Assembly: GCA_900893395.1 (NCBI GenBank)
Contig: CAAHFI010206925.1
Coordinates: 1 to 20,824, forward strand
Source of the DNA: Euglena gracilis
Taxonomy: Eukaryota > Euglenozoa > Euglenophyceae > Euglenales > Euglenaceae
Reading direction: 5' to 3'
Length of the DNA: 20,824 nt
Shown piece after piece: positions 1 to 10,430 of this stretch. Below the pieces are notes generated by a model that saw only the letters and a list, made by a program, of their open reading frames with translations, ran no database searches and had not been told where the DNA came from. The position numbers were made by a program, and so were the translations under genes. Position 1 is the first letter of the stretch. Each line of letters opens with the position of its first letter.

Positions 1-203
1 ACTGACATTTGGGCGTCTTCCACCCCTCCAAACTGTCGATATCTGGCTAGTTTTTTTATATCGCATGTTTTCTCACACCCGTAGGCACTATCCGGCCGGC
101 ACATCGGAATAGCATACCGGGGATCGCAATGGGAACCCCAATCGGTTTCCAGTTTTAGGCCAAATCACGGTTTCCATAGGCCCAGGTATGGGGACCAGGC
201 TGT
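1..203. repeat. Unit 1: edge monomer with many small indels
   Basis: This 203-bp copy differs from its neighbours by about seven small indels, nearly all single-base losses inside short homopolymers: GGGGCC reads GGGC, AAAA reads AAA, TCCGC reads TCGC, CTAATCC reads CTATCC, AGGGCC reads AGGCC and TTTCCC reads TTTCC; one extra C lies after its T4. It also has T7A at the T tract. Such a load is not seen in any interior copy. A long-read contig end with little coverage is the likely cause; real decay of a border copy is the alternative. Confidence 0.85.
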
Positions 204-410
204 ACTGACATTTGGGGCCGTCTTCCACCCCTCCAAAACTGTCGATATCTGGCTAGTTTTTTGATATCCGCATGTTTTTCACACCCGTAGGCACTAATCC
301 GGCCGGCACATCGGAATAGCATACCGGGGATCGCAATGGGAACCCCAATCGGTTTCCAGTTTTAGGGCCAAATCACGGTTTCCCAGGCCCAGGTATGGGG
401 ACCAGGCTGT
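204..410. repeat. Unit 2: monomer with a two-base loss near its end
   Basis: The unit is T6G/GC/C4, which predicts 209 bp, but it is 207 bp long. The loss lies around 380-390, where TTTCCCATAGGCCC of all other copies reads TTTCCCAGGCCC. No other unit has this change. Together with unit 1 it marks the left end as less regular than the interior. Confidence 0.85.
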
Positions 411-1707
411 ACTGACATTTGGGGCCGTCTTCCACCCCTCCAAAACTGTCGATATCTGGCTAGTTTTTTGATATCCGCATGTTTTTCACACCCGTAGGCA
501 CTAATCCGGCCGGCACATCGGAATAGCTATACCGGGGATCGCAATGGGAACCCCAATCGGTTTCCAGTTTTAGGGCCAAATCACGGTTTCCCATAGGCCC
601 AGGTATGGGGACCAGGCTGTACTGACATTTGGGGCCGTCTTCCACCCCTCCAAAACTGTCGATATCTGGCTAGTTTTTTGATATCCGCATGTTTTTCACA
701 CCCGTAGGCACTAATCCGGCCGGCACATCGGAATAGCTATACCGGGGATCGCAATGGGAACCCCAATCGGTTTCCAGTTTTAGGGCCAAATCACGGTTTC
801 CCATAGGCCCAGGTATGGGGACCAGGCTGTACTGACATTTGGGGCCGTCTTCCACCCCTCCAAAACTGTCGATATCTGGCTAGTTTTTGATATCCGCATG
901 TTTTTCACACCCGTAGGCACTAATCCGGCCGGCACATCGGAATACATACCGGGGATCGCAATGGGAACCCCCAATCGGTTTCCAGTTTTAGGGCCAAATC
1001 ACGGTTTCCCATAGGCCCAGGTATGGGGACCAGGCTGTACTGACATTTGGGGCCGTCTTCCACCCCTCCAAAACTGTCGATATCTGGCTAGTTTTTTGAT
1101 ATCCGCATGTTTTTCACACCCGTAGGCACTAATCCGGCCGGCACATCGGAATAGCTATACCGGGGATCGCAATGGGAACCCCAATCGGTTTCCAGTTTTA
1201 GGGCCAAATCACGGTTTCCCATAGGCCCAGGTATGGGGACCAGGCTGTACTGACATTTGGGGCCGTCTTCCACCCCTCCAAAACTGTCGATATCTGGCTA
1301 GTTTTTTGATATCCGCATGTTTTTCACACCCGTAGGCACTAATCCGGCCGGCACATCGGAATAGCATACCGGGGATCGCAATGGGAACCCCCAATCGGTT
1401 TCCAGTTTTAGGGCCAAATCACGGTTTCCCATAGGCCCAGGTATGGGGACCAGGCTGTACTGACATTTGGGGCCGTCTTCCACCCCTCCAAAACTGTCGA
1501 TATCTGGCTAGTTTTTTGATATCCGCATGTTTTTCACACCCGTAGGCACTAATCCGGCCGGCACATCGGAATACCATACCGGGGATCGCAATGGGAACCC
1601 CAATCGGTTTCCAGTTTTAGGGCCAAATCACGGTTTCCCATAGGCCCAGGTATGGGGACCAGGCTGTACTGACATTTGGGGCCGTCTTCCACCCCTCCAA
1701 AACTGTC

Positions 1708-1732
1708 GATATCTGGCTAGTTTTTTGATATC
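1708..1732. repeat. Paired GATATC palindromes around the T6 tract (one instance shown)
   Basis: In the reference monomer GATATC at 1708-1713 and 1727-1732 flank TGGCTAG and T6. The first GATATC was present in every copy I read. The second exists only where G follows the T tract (T6G and T5G, 52 units); in the 48 T6A or T7A units it becomes ATATCC preceded by T and the palindrome is lost. The two sites could pair as arms of a small hairpin with a 13-base loop. No function is shown; the pair is useful as a readable marker of unit state. Confidence 0.7.
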
Positions 1733-1762
1733 CGCATGTTTTTCACACCCGTAGGCACTAAT

Positions 1763-1771
1763 CCGGCCGGC
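1763..1771. repeat. CCGGCCGGC GC-rich palindrome (one instance shown)
   Basis: CCGGCCGG at 1763-1770 is a perfect 8-bp palindrome that, with the next C, also contains CGGCCG and GCCGGC. It recurs at monomer 96-103 in every copy I read, including the damaged edge units. It holds two of the eleven CpG of the monomer. A role as a protein site or a methylation-sensitive mark is possible but not shown by the sequence. Confidence 0.7.
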
Positions 1772-1775
1772 ACAT

Positions 1776-1790
1776 CGGAATAGCATACCG
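1776..1790. repeat. CGG-N9-CCG imperfect dyad holding the hypervariable centre (one instance shown)
   Basis: CGG (1776-1778) and CCG (1788-1790) enclose AATAGCATA. AT at both inner arms also pairs, with one A-A mismatch, so the site is an imperfect dyad with the variable GC near its middle. Across units the spacer is 9 bases with GC, CC or CT, 8 with C, 10 with GCT, GCC or CCC, 7 in the unit at 2924 and 8 in the unit at 13144. The arms stay constant except for the C lost in unit 100. CGG-N-CCG is the form of site bound by fungal zinc-cluster proteins, but nothing here shows binding. Confidence 0.6.
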
Positions 1791-1813
1791 GGGATCGCAA
1801 TGGGAACCCCAAT

Positions 1814-1847
1814 CGGTTTCCAGTTTTAGGGCCAAATCACGGTTTCC
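1814..1847. repeat. Direct repeat CGGTTTCC within the monomer (one instance shown)
   Basis: CGGTTTCC occurs at 1814-1821 and at 1840-1847, 26 bp apart, in every unit I read. The rest of the two surroundings is not alike (CCAATCGG against AATCACGG), so I do not see an old internal duplication of the whole monomer. An eight-base repeat in 209 bp could be chance or a doubled protein site. Confidence 0.5.
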
Positions 1848-2086
1848 CATAGGCCCAGGTATGGGGACCAGGCTGTACTGACATTTGGGGCCGTCTTCCA
1901 CCCCTCCAAAACTGTCGATATCTGGCTAGTTTTTTGATATCCGCATGTTTTTCACACCCGTAGGCACTAATCCGGCCGGCACATCGGAATAGCATACCGG
2001 GGATCGCAATGGGAACCCCCAATCGGTTTCCAGTTTTAGGGCCAAATCACGGTTTCCCATAGGCCCAGGTATGGGGACCAGGCTGT

Positions 2087-4172
2087 ACTGACATTTGGGG
2101 CCGTCTTCCACCCCTCCAAAACTGTCGATATCTGGCTAGTTTTTTGATATCCGCATGTTTTTCACACCCGTAGGCACTAATCCGGCCGGCACATCGGAAT
2201 ACATACCGGGGATCGCAATGGGAACCCCCAATCGGTTTCCAGTTTTAGGGCCAAATCACGGTTTCCCATAGGCCCAGGTATGGGGACCAGGCTGTACTGA
2301 CATTTGGGGCCGTCTTCCACCCCTCCAAAACTGTCGATATCTGGCTAGTTTTTTGATATCCGCATGTTTTTCACACCCGTAGGCACTAATCCGGCCGGCA
2401 CATCGGAATACCATACCGGGGATCGCAATGGGAACCCCAATCGGTTTCCAGTTTTAGGGCCAAATCACGGTTTCCCATAGGCCCAGGTATGGGGACCAGG
2501 CTGTACTGACATTTGGGGCCGTCTTCCACCCCTCCAAAACTGTCGATATCTGGCTAGTTTTTTGATATCCGCATGTTTTTCACACCCGTAGGCACTAATC
2601 CGGCCGGCACATCGGAATACCATACCGGGGATCGCAATGGGAACCCCAATCGGTTTCCAGTTTTAGGGCCAAATCACGGTTTCCCATAGGCCCAGGTATG
2701 GGGACCAGGCTGTACTGACATTTGGGGCCGTCTTCCACCCCTCCAAAACTGTCGATATCTGGCTAGTTTTTTGATATCCGCATGTTTTTCACACCCGTAG
2801 GCACTAATCCGGCCGGCACATCGGAATACCATACCGGGGATCGCAATGGGAACCCCCAATCGGTTTCCAGTTTTAGGGCCAAATCACGGTTTCCCATAGG
2901 CCCAGGTATGGGGACCAGGCTGTACTGACATTTGGGGCCGTCTTCCACCCCTCCAAAACTGTCGATATCTGGCTAGTTTTTTGATATCCGCATGTTTTTC
3001 ACACCCGTAGGCACTAATCCGGCCGGCACATCGGAATACTACCGGGGATCGCAATGGGAACCCCCAATCGGTTTCCAGTTTTAGGGCCAAATCACGGTTT
3101 CCCATAGGCCCAGGTATGGGGACCAGGCTGTACTGACATTTGGGGCCGTCTTCCACCCCTCCAAAACTGTCGATATCTGGCTAGTTTTTTATATCCGCAT
3201 GTTTTTCACACCCGTAGGCACTAATCCGGCCGGCACATCGGAATAGCATACCGGGGATCGCAATGGGAACCCCAATCGGTTTCCAGTTTTAGGGCCAAAT
3301 CACGGTTTCCCATAGGCCCAGGTATGGGGACCAGGCTGTACTGACATTTGGGGCCGTCTTCCACCCCTCCAAAACTGTCGATATCTGGCTAGTTTTTTAT
3401 ATCCGCATGTTTTTCACACCCGTAGGCACTAATCCGGCCGGCACATCGGAATACCATACCGGGGATCGCAATGGGAACCCCAATCGGTTTCCAGTTTTAG
3501 GGCCAAATCACGGTTTCCCATAGGCCCAGGTATGGGGACCAGGCTGTACTGACATTTGGGGCCGTCTTCCACCCCTCCAAAACTGTCGATATCTGGCTAG
3601 TTTTTTATATCCGCATGTTTTTCACACCCGTAGGCACTAATCCGGCCGGCACATCGGAATACCATACCGGGGATCGCAATGGGAACCCCAATCGGTTTCC
3701 AGTTTTAGGGCCAAATCACGGTTTCCCATAGGCCCAGGTATGGGGACCAGGCTGTACTGACATTTGGGGCCGTCTTCCACCCCTCCAAAACTGTCGATAT
3801 CTGGCTAGTTTTTTGATATCCGCATGTTTTTCACACCCGTAGGCACTAATCCGGCCGGCACATCGGAATACCATACCGGGGATCGCAATGGGAACCCCAA
3901 TCGGTTTCCAGTTTTAGGGCCAAATCACGGTTTCCCATAGGCCCAGGTATGGGGACCAGGCTGTACTGACATTTGGGGCCGTCTTCCACCCCTCCAAAAC
4001 TGTCGATATCTGGCTAGTTTTTTATATCCGCATGTTTTTCACACCCGTAGGCACTAATCCGGCCGGCACATCGGAATAGCATACCGGGGATCGCAATGGG
4101 AACCCCAATCGGTTTCCAGTTTTAGGGCCAAATCACGGTTTCCCATAGGCCCAGGTATGGGGACCAGGCTGT
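2087..4172. repeat. Monomers 11-20 of the array
   Basis: Unit starts with T-state/centre/C-run: 2087 T6G/C/5; 2296 T6G/CC/4; 2505 T6G/CC/4; 2714 T6G/CC/5; 2924 T6G/short CT form/5 (GAATACTACC, unique in the window); 3132 T6A/GC/4; 3340 T6A/CC/4; 3548 T6A/CC/4; 3756 T6G/CC/4; 3965 T6A/GC/4. The first T6A copy is at 3132, ending a run of 14 copies with G after the T tract. The first copy of the proposed 10-11-unit pattern starts at 3132. Confidence 0.95.
3185..3193 (-). other. TATA-box-like TATAAAAAA, minus strand, in T6A/T7A units (one instance shown)
   Basis: Where A follows the T tract, the minus strand reads TATAAAAAA, a close match to a eukaryotic TATA box. The 45 T6A and 3 T7A units have it; the T6G and T5G units read TATCAAAAA instead. 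This is the first T6A instance. No initiator, downstream gene or terminator supports real transcription, and an A/T tract in a satellite can form such a word by chance, so this is a motif, not an annotated promoter. Confidence 0.2.
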
Positions 4173-6259
4173 ACTGACATTTGGGGCCGTCTTCCACCCC
4201 TCCAAAACTGTCGATATCTGGCTAGTTTTTTATATCCGCATGTTTTTCACACCCGTAGGCACTAATCCGGCCGGCACATCGGAATACCATACCGGGGATC
4301 GCAATGGGAACCCCAATCGGTTTCCAGTTTTAGGGCCAAATCACGGTTTCCCATAGGCCCAGGTATGGGGACCAGGCTGTACTGACATTTGGGGCCGTCT
4401 TCCACCCCTCCAAAACTGTCGATATCTGGCTAGTTTTTTGATATCCGCATGTTTTTCACACCCGTAGGCACTAATCCGGCCGGCACATCGGAATACCATA
4501 CCGGGGATCGCAATGGGAACCCCAATCGGTTTCCAGTTTTAGGGCCAAATCACGGTTTCCCATAGGCCCAGGTATGGGGACCAGGCTGTACTGACATTTG
4601 GGGCCGTCTTCCACCCCTCCAAAACTGTCGATATCTGGCTAGTTTTTTGATATCCGCATGTTTTTCACACCCGTAGGCACTAATCCGGCCGGCACATCGG
4701 AATAGCATACCGGGGATCGCAATGGGAACCCCAATCGGTTTCCAGTTTTAGGGCCAAATCACGGTTTCCCATAGGCCCAGGTATGGGGACCAGGCTGTAC
4801 TGACATTTGGGGCCGTCTTCCACCCCTCCAAAACTGTCGATATCTGGCTAGTTTTTTGATATCCGCATGTTTTTCACACCCGTAGGCACTAATCCGGCCG
4901 GCACATCGGAATACATACCGGGGATCGCAATGGGAACCCCCAATCGGTTTCCAGTTTTAGGGCCAAATCACGGTTTCCCATAGGCCCAGGTATGGGGACC
5001 AGGCTGTACTGACATTTGGGGCCGTCTTCCACCCCTCCAAAACTGTCGATATCTGGCTAGTTTTTTATATCCGCATGTTTTTCACACCCGTAGGCACTAA
5101 TCCGGCCGGCACATCGGAATACATACCGGGGATCGCAATGGGAACCCCAATCGGTTTCCAGTTTTAGGGCCAAATCACGGTTTCCCATAGGCCCAGGTAT
5201 GGGGACCAGGCTGTACTGACATTTGGGGCCGTCTTCCACCCCTCCAAAACTGTCGATATCTGGCTAGTTTTTTATATCCGCATGTTTTTCACACCCGTAG
5301 GCACTAATCCGGCCGGCACATCGGAATACCATACCGGGGATCGCAATGGGAACCCCCAATCGGTTTCCAGTTTTAGGGCCAAATCACGGTTTCCCATAGG
5401 CCCAGGTATGGGGACCAGGCTGTACTGACATTTGGGGCCGTCTTCCACCCCTCCAAAACTGTCGATATCTGGCTAGTTTTTTATATCCGCATGTTTTTCA
5501 CACCCGTAGGCACTAATCCGGCCGGCACATCGGAATAGCATACCGGGGATCGCAATGGGAACCCCAATCGGTTTCCAGTTTTAGGGCCAAATCACGGTTT
5601 CCCATAGGCCCAGGTATGGGGACCAGGCTGTACTGACATTTGGGGCCGTCTTCCACCCCTCCAAAACTGTCGATATCTGGCTAGTTTTTTATATCCGCAT
5701 GTTTTTCACACCCGTAGGCACTAATCCGGCCGGCACATCGGAATACCATACCGGGGATCGCAATGGGAACCCCAATCGGTTTCCAGTTTTAGGGCCAAAT
5801 CACGGTTTCCCATAGGCCCAGGTATGGGGACCAGGCTGTACTGACATTTGGGGCCGTCTTCCACCCCTCCAAAACTGTCGATATCTGGCTAGTTTTTTGA
5901 TATCCGCATGTTTTTCACACCCGTAGGCACTAATCCGGCCGGCACATCGGAATACCATACCGGGGATCGCAATGGGAACCCCCAATCGGTTTCCAGTTTT
6001 AGGGCCAAATCACGGTTTCCCATAGGCCCAGGTATGGGGACCAGGCTGTACTGACATTTGGGGCCGTCTTCCACCCCTCCAAAACTGTCGATATCTGGCT
6101 AGTTTTTTGATATCCGCATGTTTTTCACACCCGTAGGCACTAATCCGGCCGGCACATCGGAATACCATACCGGGGATCGCAATGGGAACCCCCAATCGGT
6201 TTCCAGTTTTAGGGCCAAATCACGGTTTCCCATAGGCCCAGGTATGGGGACCAGGCTGT
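4173..6259. repeat. Monomers 21-30 of the array
   Basis: Unit starts with T-state/centre/C-run: 4173 T6A/CC/4; 4381 T6G/CC/4; 4590 T6G/GC/4; 4799 T6G/C/5; 5008 T6A/C/4 (207 bp, among the shortest otherwise intact haplotypes); 5215 T6A/CC/5; 5424 T6A/GC/4; 5632 T6A/CC/4; 5840 T6G/CC/5; 6050 T6G/CC/5. Units 5840 and 6050 are adjacent copies with the same haplotype and length (210 bp), as expected from a recent single-unit duplication. Confidence 0.95.
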
Positions 6260-8344
6260 ACTGACATTTGGGGCCGTCTTCCACCCCTCCAAAACTGTCG
6301 ATATCTGGCTAGTTTTTTGATATCCGCATGTTTTTCACACCCGTAGGCACTAATCCGGCCGGCACATCGGAATAGCATACCGGGGATCGCAATGGGAACC
6401 CCAATCGGTTTCCAGTTTTAGGGCCAAATCACGGTTTCCCATAGGCCCAGGTATGGGGACCAGGCTGTACTGACATTTGGGGCCGTCTTCCACCCCTCCA
6501 AAACTGTCGATATCTGGCTAGTTTTTTATATCCGCATGTTTTTCACACCCGTAGGCACTAATCCGGCCGGCACATCGGAATACCATACCGGGGATCGCAA
6601 TGGGAACCCCAATCGGTTTCCAGTTTTAGGGCCAAATCACGGTTTCCCATAGGCCCAGGTATGGGGACCAGGCTGTACTGACATTTGGGGCCGTCTTCCA
6701 CCCCTCCAAAACTGTCGATATCTGGCTAGTTTTTTATATCCGCATGTTTTTCACACCCGTAGGCACTAATCCGGCCGGCACATCGGAATACCATACCGGG
6801 GATCGCAATGGGAACCCCCAATCGGTTTCCAGTTTTAGGGCCAAATCACGGTTTCCCATAGGCCCAGGTATGGGGACCAGGCTGTACTGACATTTGGGGC
6901 CGTCTTCCACCCCTCCAAAACTGTCGATATCTGGCTAGTTTTTTATATCCGCATGTTTTTCACACCCGTAGGCACTAATCCGGCCGGCACATCGGAATAG
7001 CCATACCGGGGATCGCAATGGGAACCCCCAATCGGTTTCCAGTTTTAGGGCCAAATCACGGTTTCCCATAGGCCCAGGTATGGGGACCAGGCTGTACTGA
7101 CATTTGGGGCCGTCTTCCACCCCTCCAAAACTGTCGATATCTGGCTAGTTTTTTATATCCGCATGTTTTTCACACCCGTAGGCACTAATCCGGCCGGCAC
7201 ATCGGAATAGCATACCGGGGATCGCAATGGGAACCCCAATCGGTTTCCAGTTTTAGGGCCAAATCACGGTTTCCCATAGGCCCAGGTATGGGGACCAGGC
7301 TGTACTGACATTTGGGGCCGTCTTCCACCCCTCCAAAACTGTCGATATCTGGCTAGTTTTTTATATCCGCATGTTTTTCACACCCGTAGGCACTAATCCG
7401 GCCGGCACATCGGAATACATACCGGGGATCGCAATGGGAACCCCCAATCGGTTTCCAGTTTTAGGGCCAAATCACGGTTTCCCATAGGCCCAGGTATGGG
7501 GACCAGGCTGTACTGACATTTGGGGCCGTCTTCCACCCCTCCAAAACTGTCGATATCTGGCTAGTTTTTTATATCCGCATGTTTTTCACACCCGTAGGCA
7601 CTAATCCGGCCGGCACATCGGAATACATACCGGGGATCGCAATGGGAACCCCAATCGGTTTCCAGTTTTAGGGCCAAATCACGGTTTCCCATAGGCCCAG
7701 GTATGGGGACCAGGCTGTACTGACATTTGGGGCCGTCTTCCACCCCTCCAAAACTGTCGATATCTGGCTAGTTTTTTGATATCCGCATGTTTTTCACACC
7801 CGTAGGCACTAATCCGGCCGGCACATCGGAATAGCATACCGGGGATCGCAATGGGAACCCCAATCGGTTTCCAGTTTTAGGGCCAAATCACGGTTTCCCA
7901 TAGGCCCAGGTATGGGGACCAGGCTGTACTGACATTTGGGGCCGTCTTCCACCCCTCCAAAACTGTCGATATCTGGCTAGTTTTTTATATCCGCATGTTT
8001 TTCACACCCGTAGGCACTAATCCGGCCGGCACATCGGAATAGCATACCGGGGATCGCAATGGGAACCCCAATCGGTTTCCAGTTTTAGGGCCAAATCACG
8101 GTTTCCCATAGGCCCAGGTATGGGGACCAGGCTGTACTGACATTTGGGGCCGTCTTCCACCCCTCCAAAACTGTCGATATCTGGCTAGTTTTTTGATATC
8201 CGCATGTTTTTCACACCCGTAGGCACTAATCCGGCCGGCACATCGGAATACATACCGGGGATCGCAATGGGAACCCCCAATCGGTTTCCAGTTTTAGGGC
8301 CAAATCACGGTTTCCCATAGGCCCAGGTATGGGGACCAGGCTGT
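6260..8344. repeat. Monomers 31-40 of the array
   Basis: Unit starts with T-state/centre/C-run: 6260 T6G/GC/4; 6469 T6A/CC/4; 6677 T6A/CC/5; 6886 T6A/GCC/5; 7096 T6A/GC/4; 7304 T6A/C/5; 7512 T6A/C/4; 7719 T6G/GC/4; 7928 T6A/GC/4; 8136 T6G/C/5. Six consecutive T6A copies run from 6469 to 7718. The GCC centre (6886) occurs only here and at 8763, both times as T6A/GCC/5. Confidence 0.95.
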
Positions 8345-10430
8345 ACTGACATTTGGGGCCGTCTTCCACCCCTCCAAAACTGTCGATATCTGGCTAGTTT
8401 TTTGATATCCGCATGTTTTTCACACCCGTAGGCACTAATCCGGCCGGCACATCGGAATACATACCGGGGATCGCAATGGGAACCCCCAATCGGTTTCCAG
8501 TTTTAGGGCCAAATCACGGTTTCCCATAGGCCCAGGTATGGGGACCAGGCTGTACTGACATTTGGGGCCGTCTTCCACCCCTCCAAAACTGTCGATATCT
8601 GGCTAGTTTTTTATATCCGCATGTTTTTCACACCCGTAGGCACTAATCCGGCCGGCACATCGGAATAGCATACCGGGGATCGCAATGGGAACCCCCAATC
8701 GGTTTCCAGTTTTAGGGCCAAATCACGGTTTCCCATAGGCCCAGGTATGGGGACCAGGCTGTACTGACATTTGGGGCCGTCTTCCACCCCTCCAAAACTG
8801 TCGATATCTGGCTAGTTTTTTATATCCGCATGTTTTTCACACCCGTAGGCACTAATCCGGCCGGCACATCGGAATAGCCATACCGGGGATCGCAATGGGA
8901 ACCCCCAATCGGTTTCCAGTTTTAGGGCCAAATCACGGTTTCCCATAGGCCCAGGTATGGGGACCAGGCTGTACTGACATTTGGGGCCGTCTTCCACCCC
9001 TCCAAAACTGTCGATATCTGGCTAGTTTTTTGATATCCGCATGTTTTTCACACCCGTAGGCACTAATCCGGCCGGCACATCGGAATACATACCGGGGATC
9101 GCAATGGGAACCCCAATCGGTTTCCAGTTTTAGGGCCAAATCACGGTTTCCCATAGGCCCAGGTATGGGGACCAGGCTGTACTGACATTTGGGGCCGTCT
9201 TCCACCCCTCCAAAACTGTCGATATCTGGCTAGTTTTTTGATATCCGCATGTTTTTCACACCCGTAGGCACTAATCCGGCCGGCACATCGGAATAGCATA
9301 CCGGGGATCGCAATGGGAACCCCCAATCGGTTTCCAGTTTTAGGGCCAAATCACGGTTTCCCATAGGCCCAGGTATGGGGACCAGGCTGTACTGACATTT
9401 GGGGCCGTCTTCCACCCCTCCAAAACTGTCGATATCTGGCTAGTTTTTTATATCCGCATGTTTTTCACACCCGTAGGCACTAATCCGGCCGGCACATCGG
9501 AATACCATACCGGGGATCGCAATGGGAACCCCAATCGGTTTCCAGTTTTAGGGCCAAATCACGGTTTCCCATAGGCCCAGGTATGGGGACCAGGCTGTAC
9601 TGACATTTGGGGCCGTCTTCCACCCCTCCAAAACTGTCGATATCTGGCTAGTTTTTTATATCCGCATGTTTTTCACACCCGTAGGCACTAATCCGGCCGG
9701 CACATCGGAATACCATACCGGGGATCGCAATGGGAACCCCAATCGGTTTCCAGTTTTAGGGCCAAATCACGGTTTCCCATAGGCCCAGGTATGGGGACCA
9801 GGCTGTACTGACATTTGGGGCCGTCTTCCACCCCTCCAAAACTGTCGATATCTGGCTAGTTTTTTATATCCGCATGTTTTTCACACCCGTAGGCACTAAT
9901 CCGGCCGGCACATCGGAATACCATACCGGGGATCGCAATGGGAACCCCAATCGGTTTCCAGTTTTAGGGCCAAATCACGGTTTCCCATAGGCCCAGGTAT
10001 GGGGACCAGGCTGTACTGACATTTGGGGCCGTCTTCCACCCCTCCAAAACTGTCGATATCTGGCTAGTTTTTTATATCCGCATGTTTTTCACACCCGTAG
10101 GCACTAATCCGGCCGGCACATCGGAATAGCATACCGGGGATCGCAATGGGAACCCCAATCGGTTTCCAGTTTTAGGGCCAAATCACGGTTTCCCATAGGC
10201 CCAGGTATGGGGACCAGGCTGTACTGACATTTGGGGCCGTCTTCCACCCCTCCAAAACTGTCGATATCTGGCTAGTTTTTTATATCCGCATGTTTTTCAC
10301 ACCCGTAGGCACTAATCCGGCCGGCACATCGGAATACCATACCGGGGATCGCAATGGGAACCCCAATCGGTTTCCAGTTTTAGGGCCAAATCACGGTTTC
10401 CCATAGGCCCAGGTATGGGGACCAGGCTGT
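8345..10430. repeat. Monomers 41-50 of the array
   Basis: Unit starts with T-state/centre/C-run: 8345 T6G/C/5; 8554 T6A/GC/5; 8763 T6A/GCC/5; 8973 T6G/C/4; 9181 T6G/GC/5; 9391 T6A/CC/4; 9599 T6A/CC/4; 9807 T6A/CC/4; 10015 T6A/GC/4; 10223 T6A/CC/4. A run of T6A/C4 copies, all exactly 208 bp, starts at 9391 and continues into the next block to 10846: seven copies in a row that differ only at the centre site. Confidence 0.95.

Larger units (their letters stand above)
1668..1876. repeat. Reference monomer (unit 9), T6G/GC/C4, 209 bp
   Basis: This clean copy serves as the reference for monomer numbering (monomer position 1 = 1668). Order of landmarks: GGGGCC at 11-16; a first GATATC at 41-46; T6 at 54-59 followed by G60; a second GATATC at 60-65; T5 at 72-76; CCGGCCGG at 96-103; CGG at 109-111 and CCG at 121-123 around the variable centre; GGGAACCCC at 135-143; CGGTTTCC at 147-154 and again at 173-180. 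Base composition is 59 C and 51 G of 209. Eleven CpG are present against about 14.4 expected. No open frame has coding character and no RNA gene signature was found. Confidence 0.95.
1..2086. repeat. Monomers 1-10 of the array
   Basis: Unit starts with T-state/centre/C-run: 1 T7A/GC/4 (damaged edge copy); 204 T6G/GC/4 (two bases lost near its end); 411 T6G/GCT/4; 621 T6G/GCT/4; 831 T5G/C/5; 1039 T6G/GCT/4; 1249 T6G/GC/5; 1459 T6G/CC/4; 1668 T6G/GC/4; 1877 T6G/GC/5. Three of the five GCT-centred copies in the window lie here. Apart from unit 1, every copy has G after the T tract. No gene is present. Confidence 0.95.

Noticed and set aside
1721-1743. Phased A/T tracts giving intrinsic bending
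   Set aside because: T6 and T5 centres are about 17.5 bp apart, not close to a whole number of helical turns, and there are only two such tracts, so strong bending is not supported.
1776-1793. CENP-B box
   Set aside because: ATCGGAATA...CCGGGG recalls the box, which needs TTCG, seven bases with a fixed A, then CGGG. Here the first T is A and the gap is 9-12 bases, so the core does not match.
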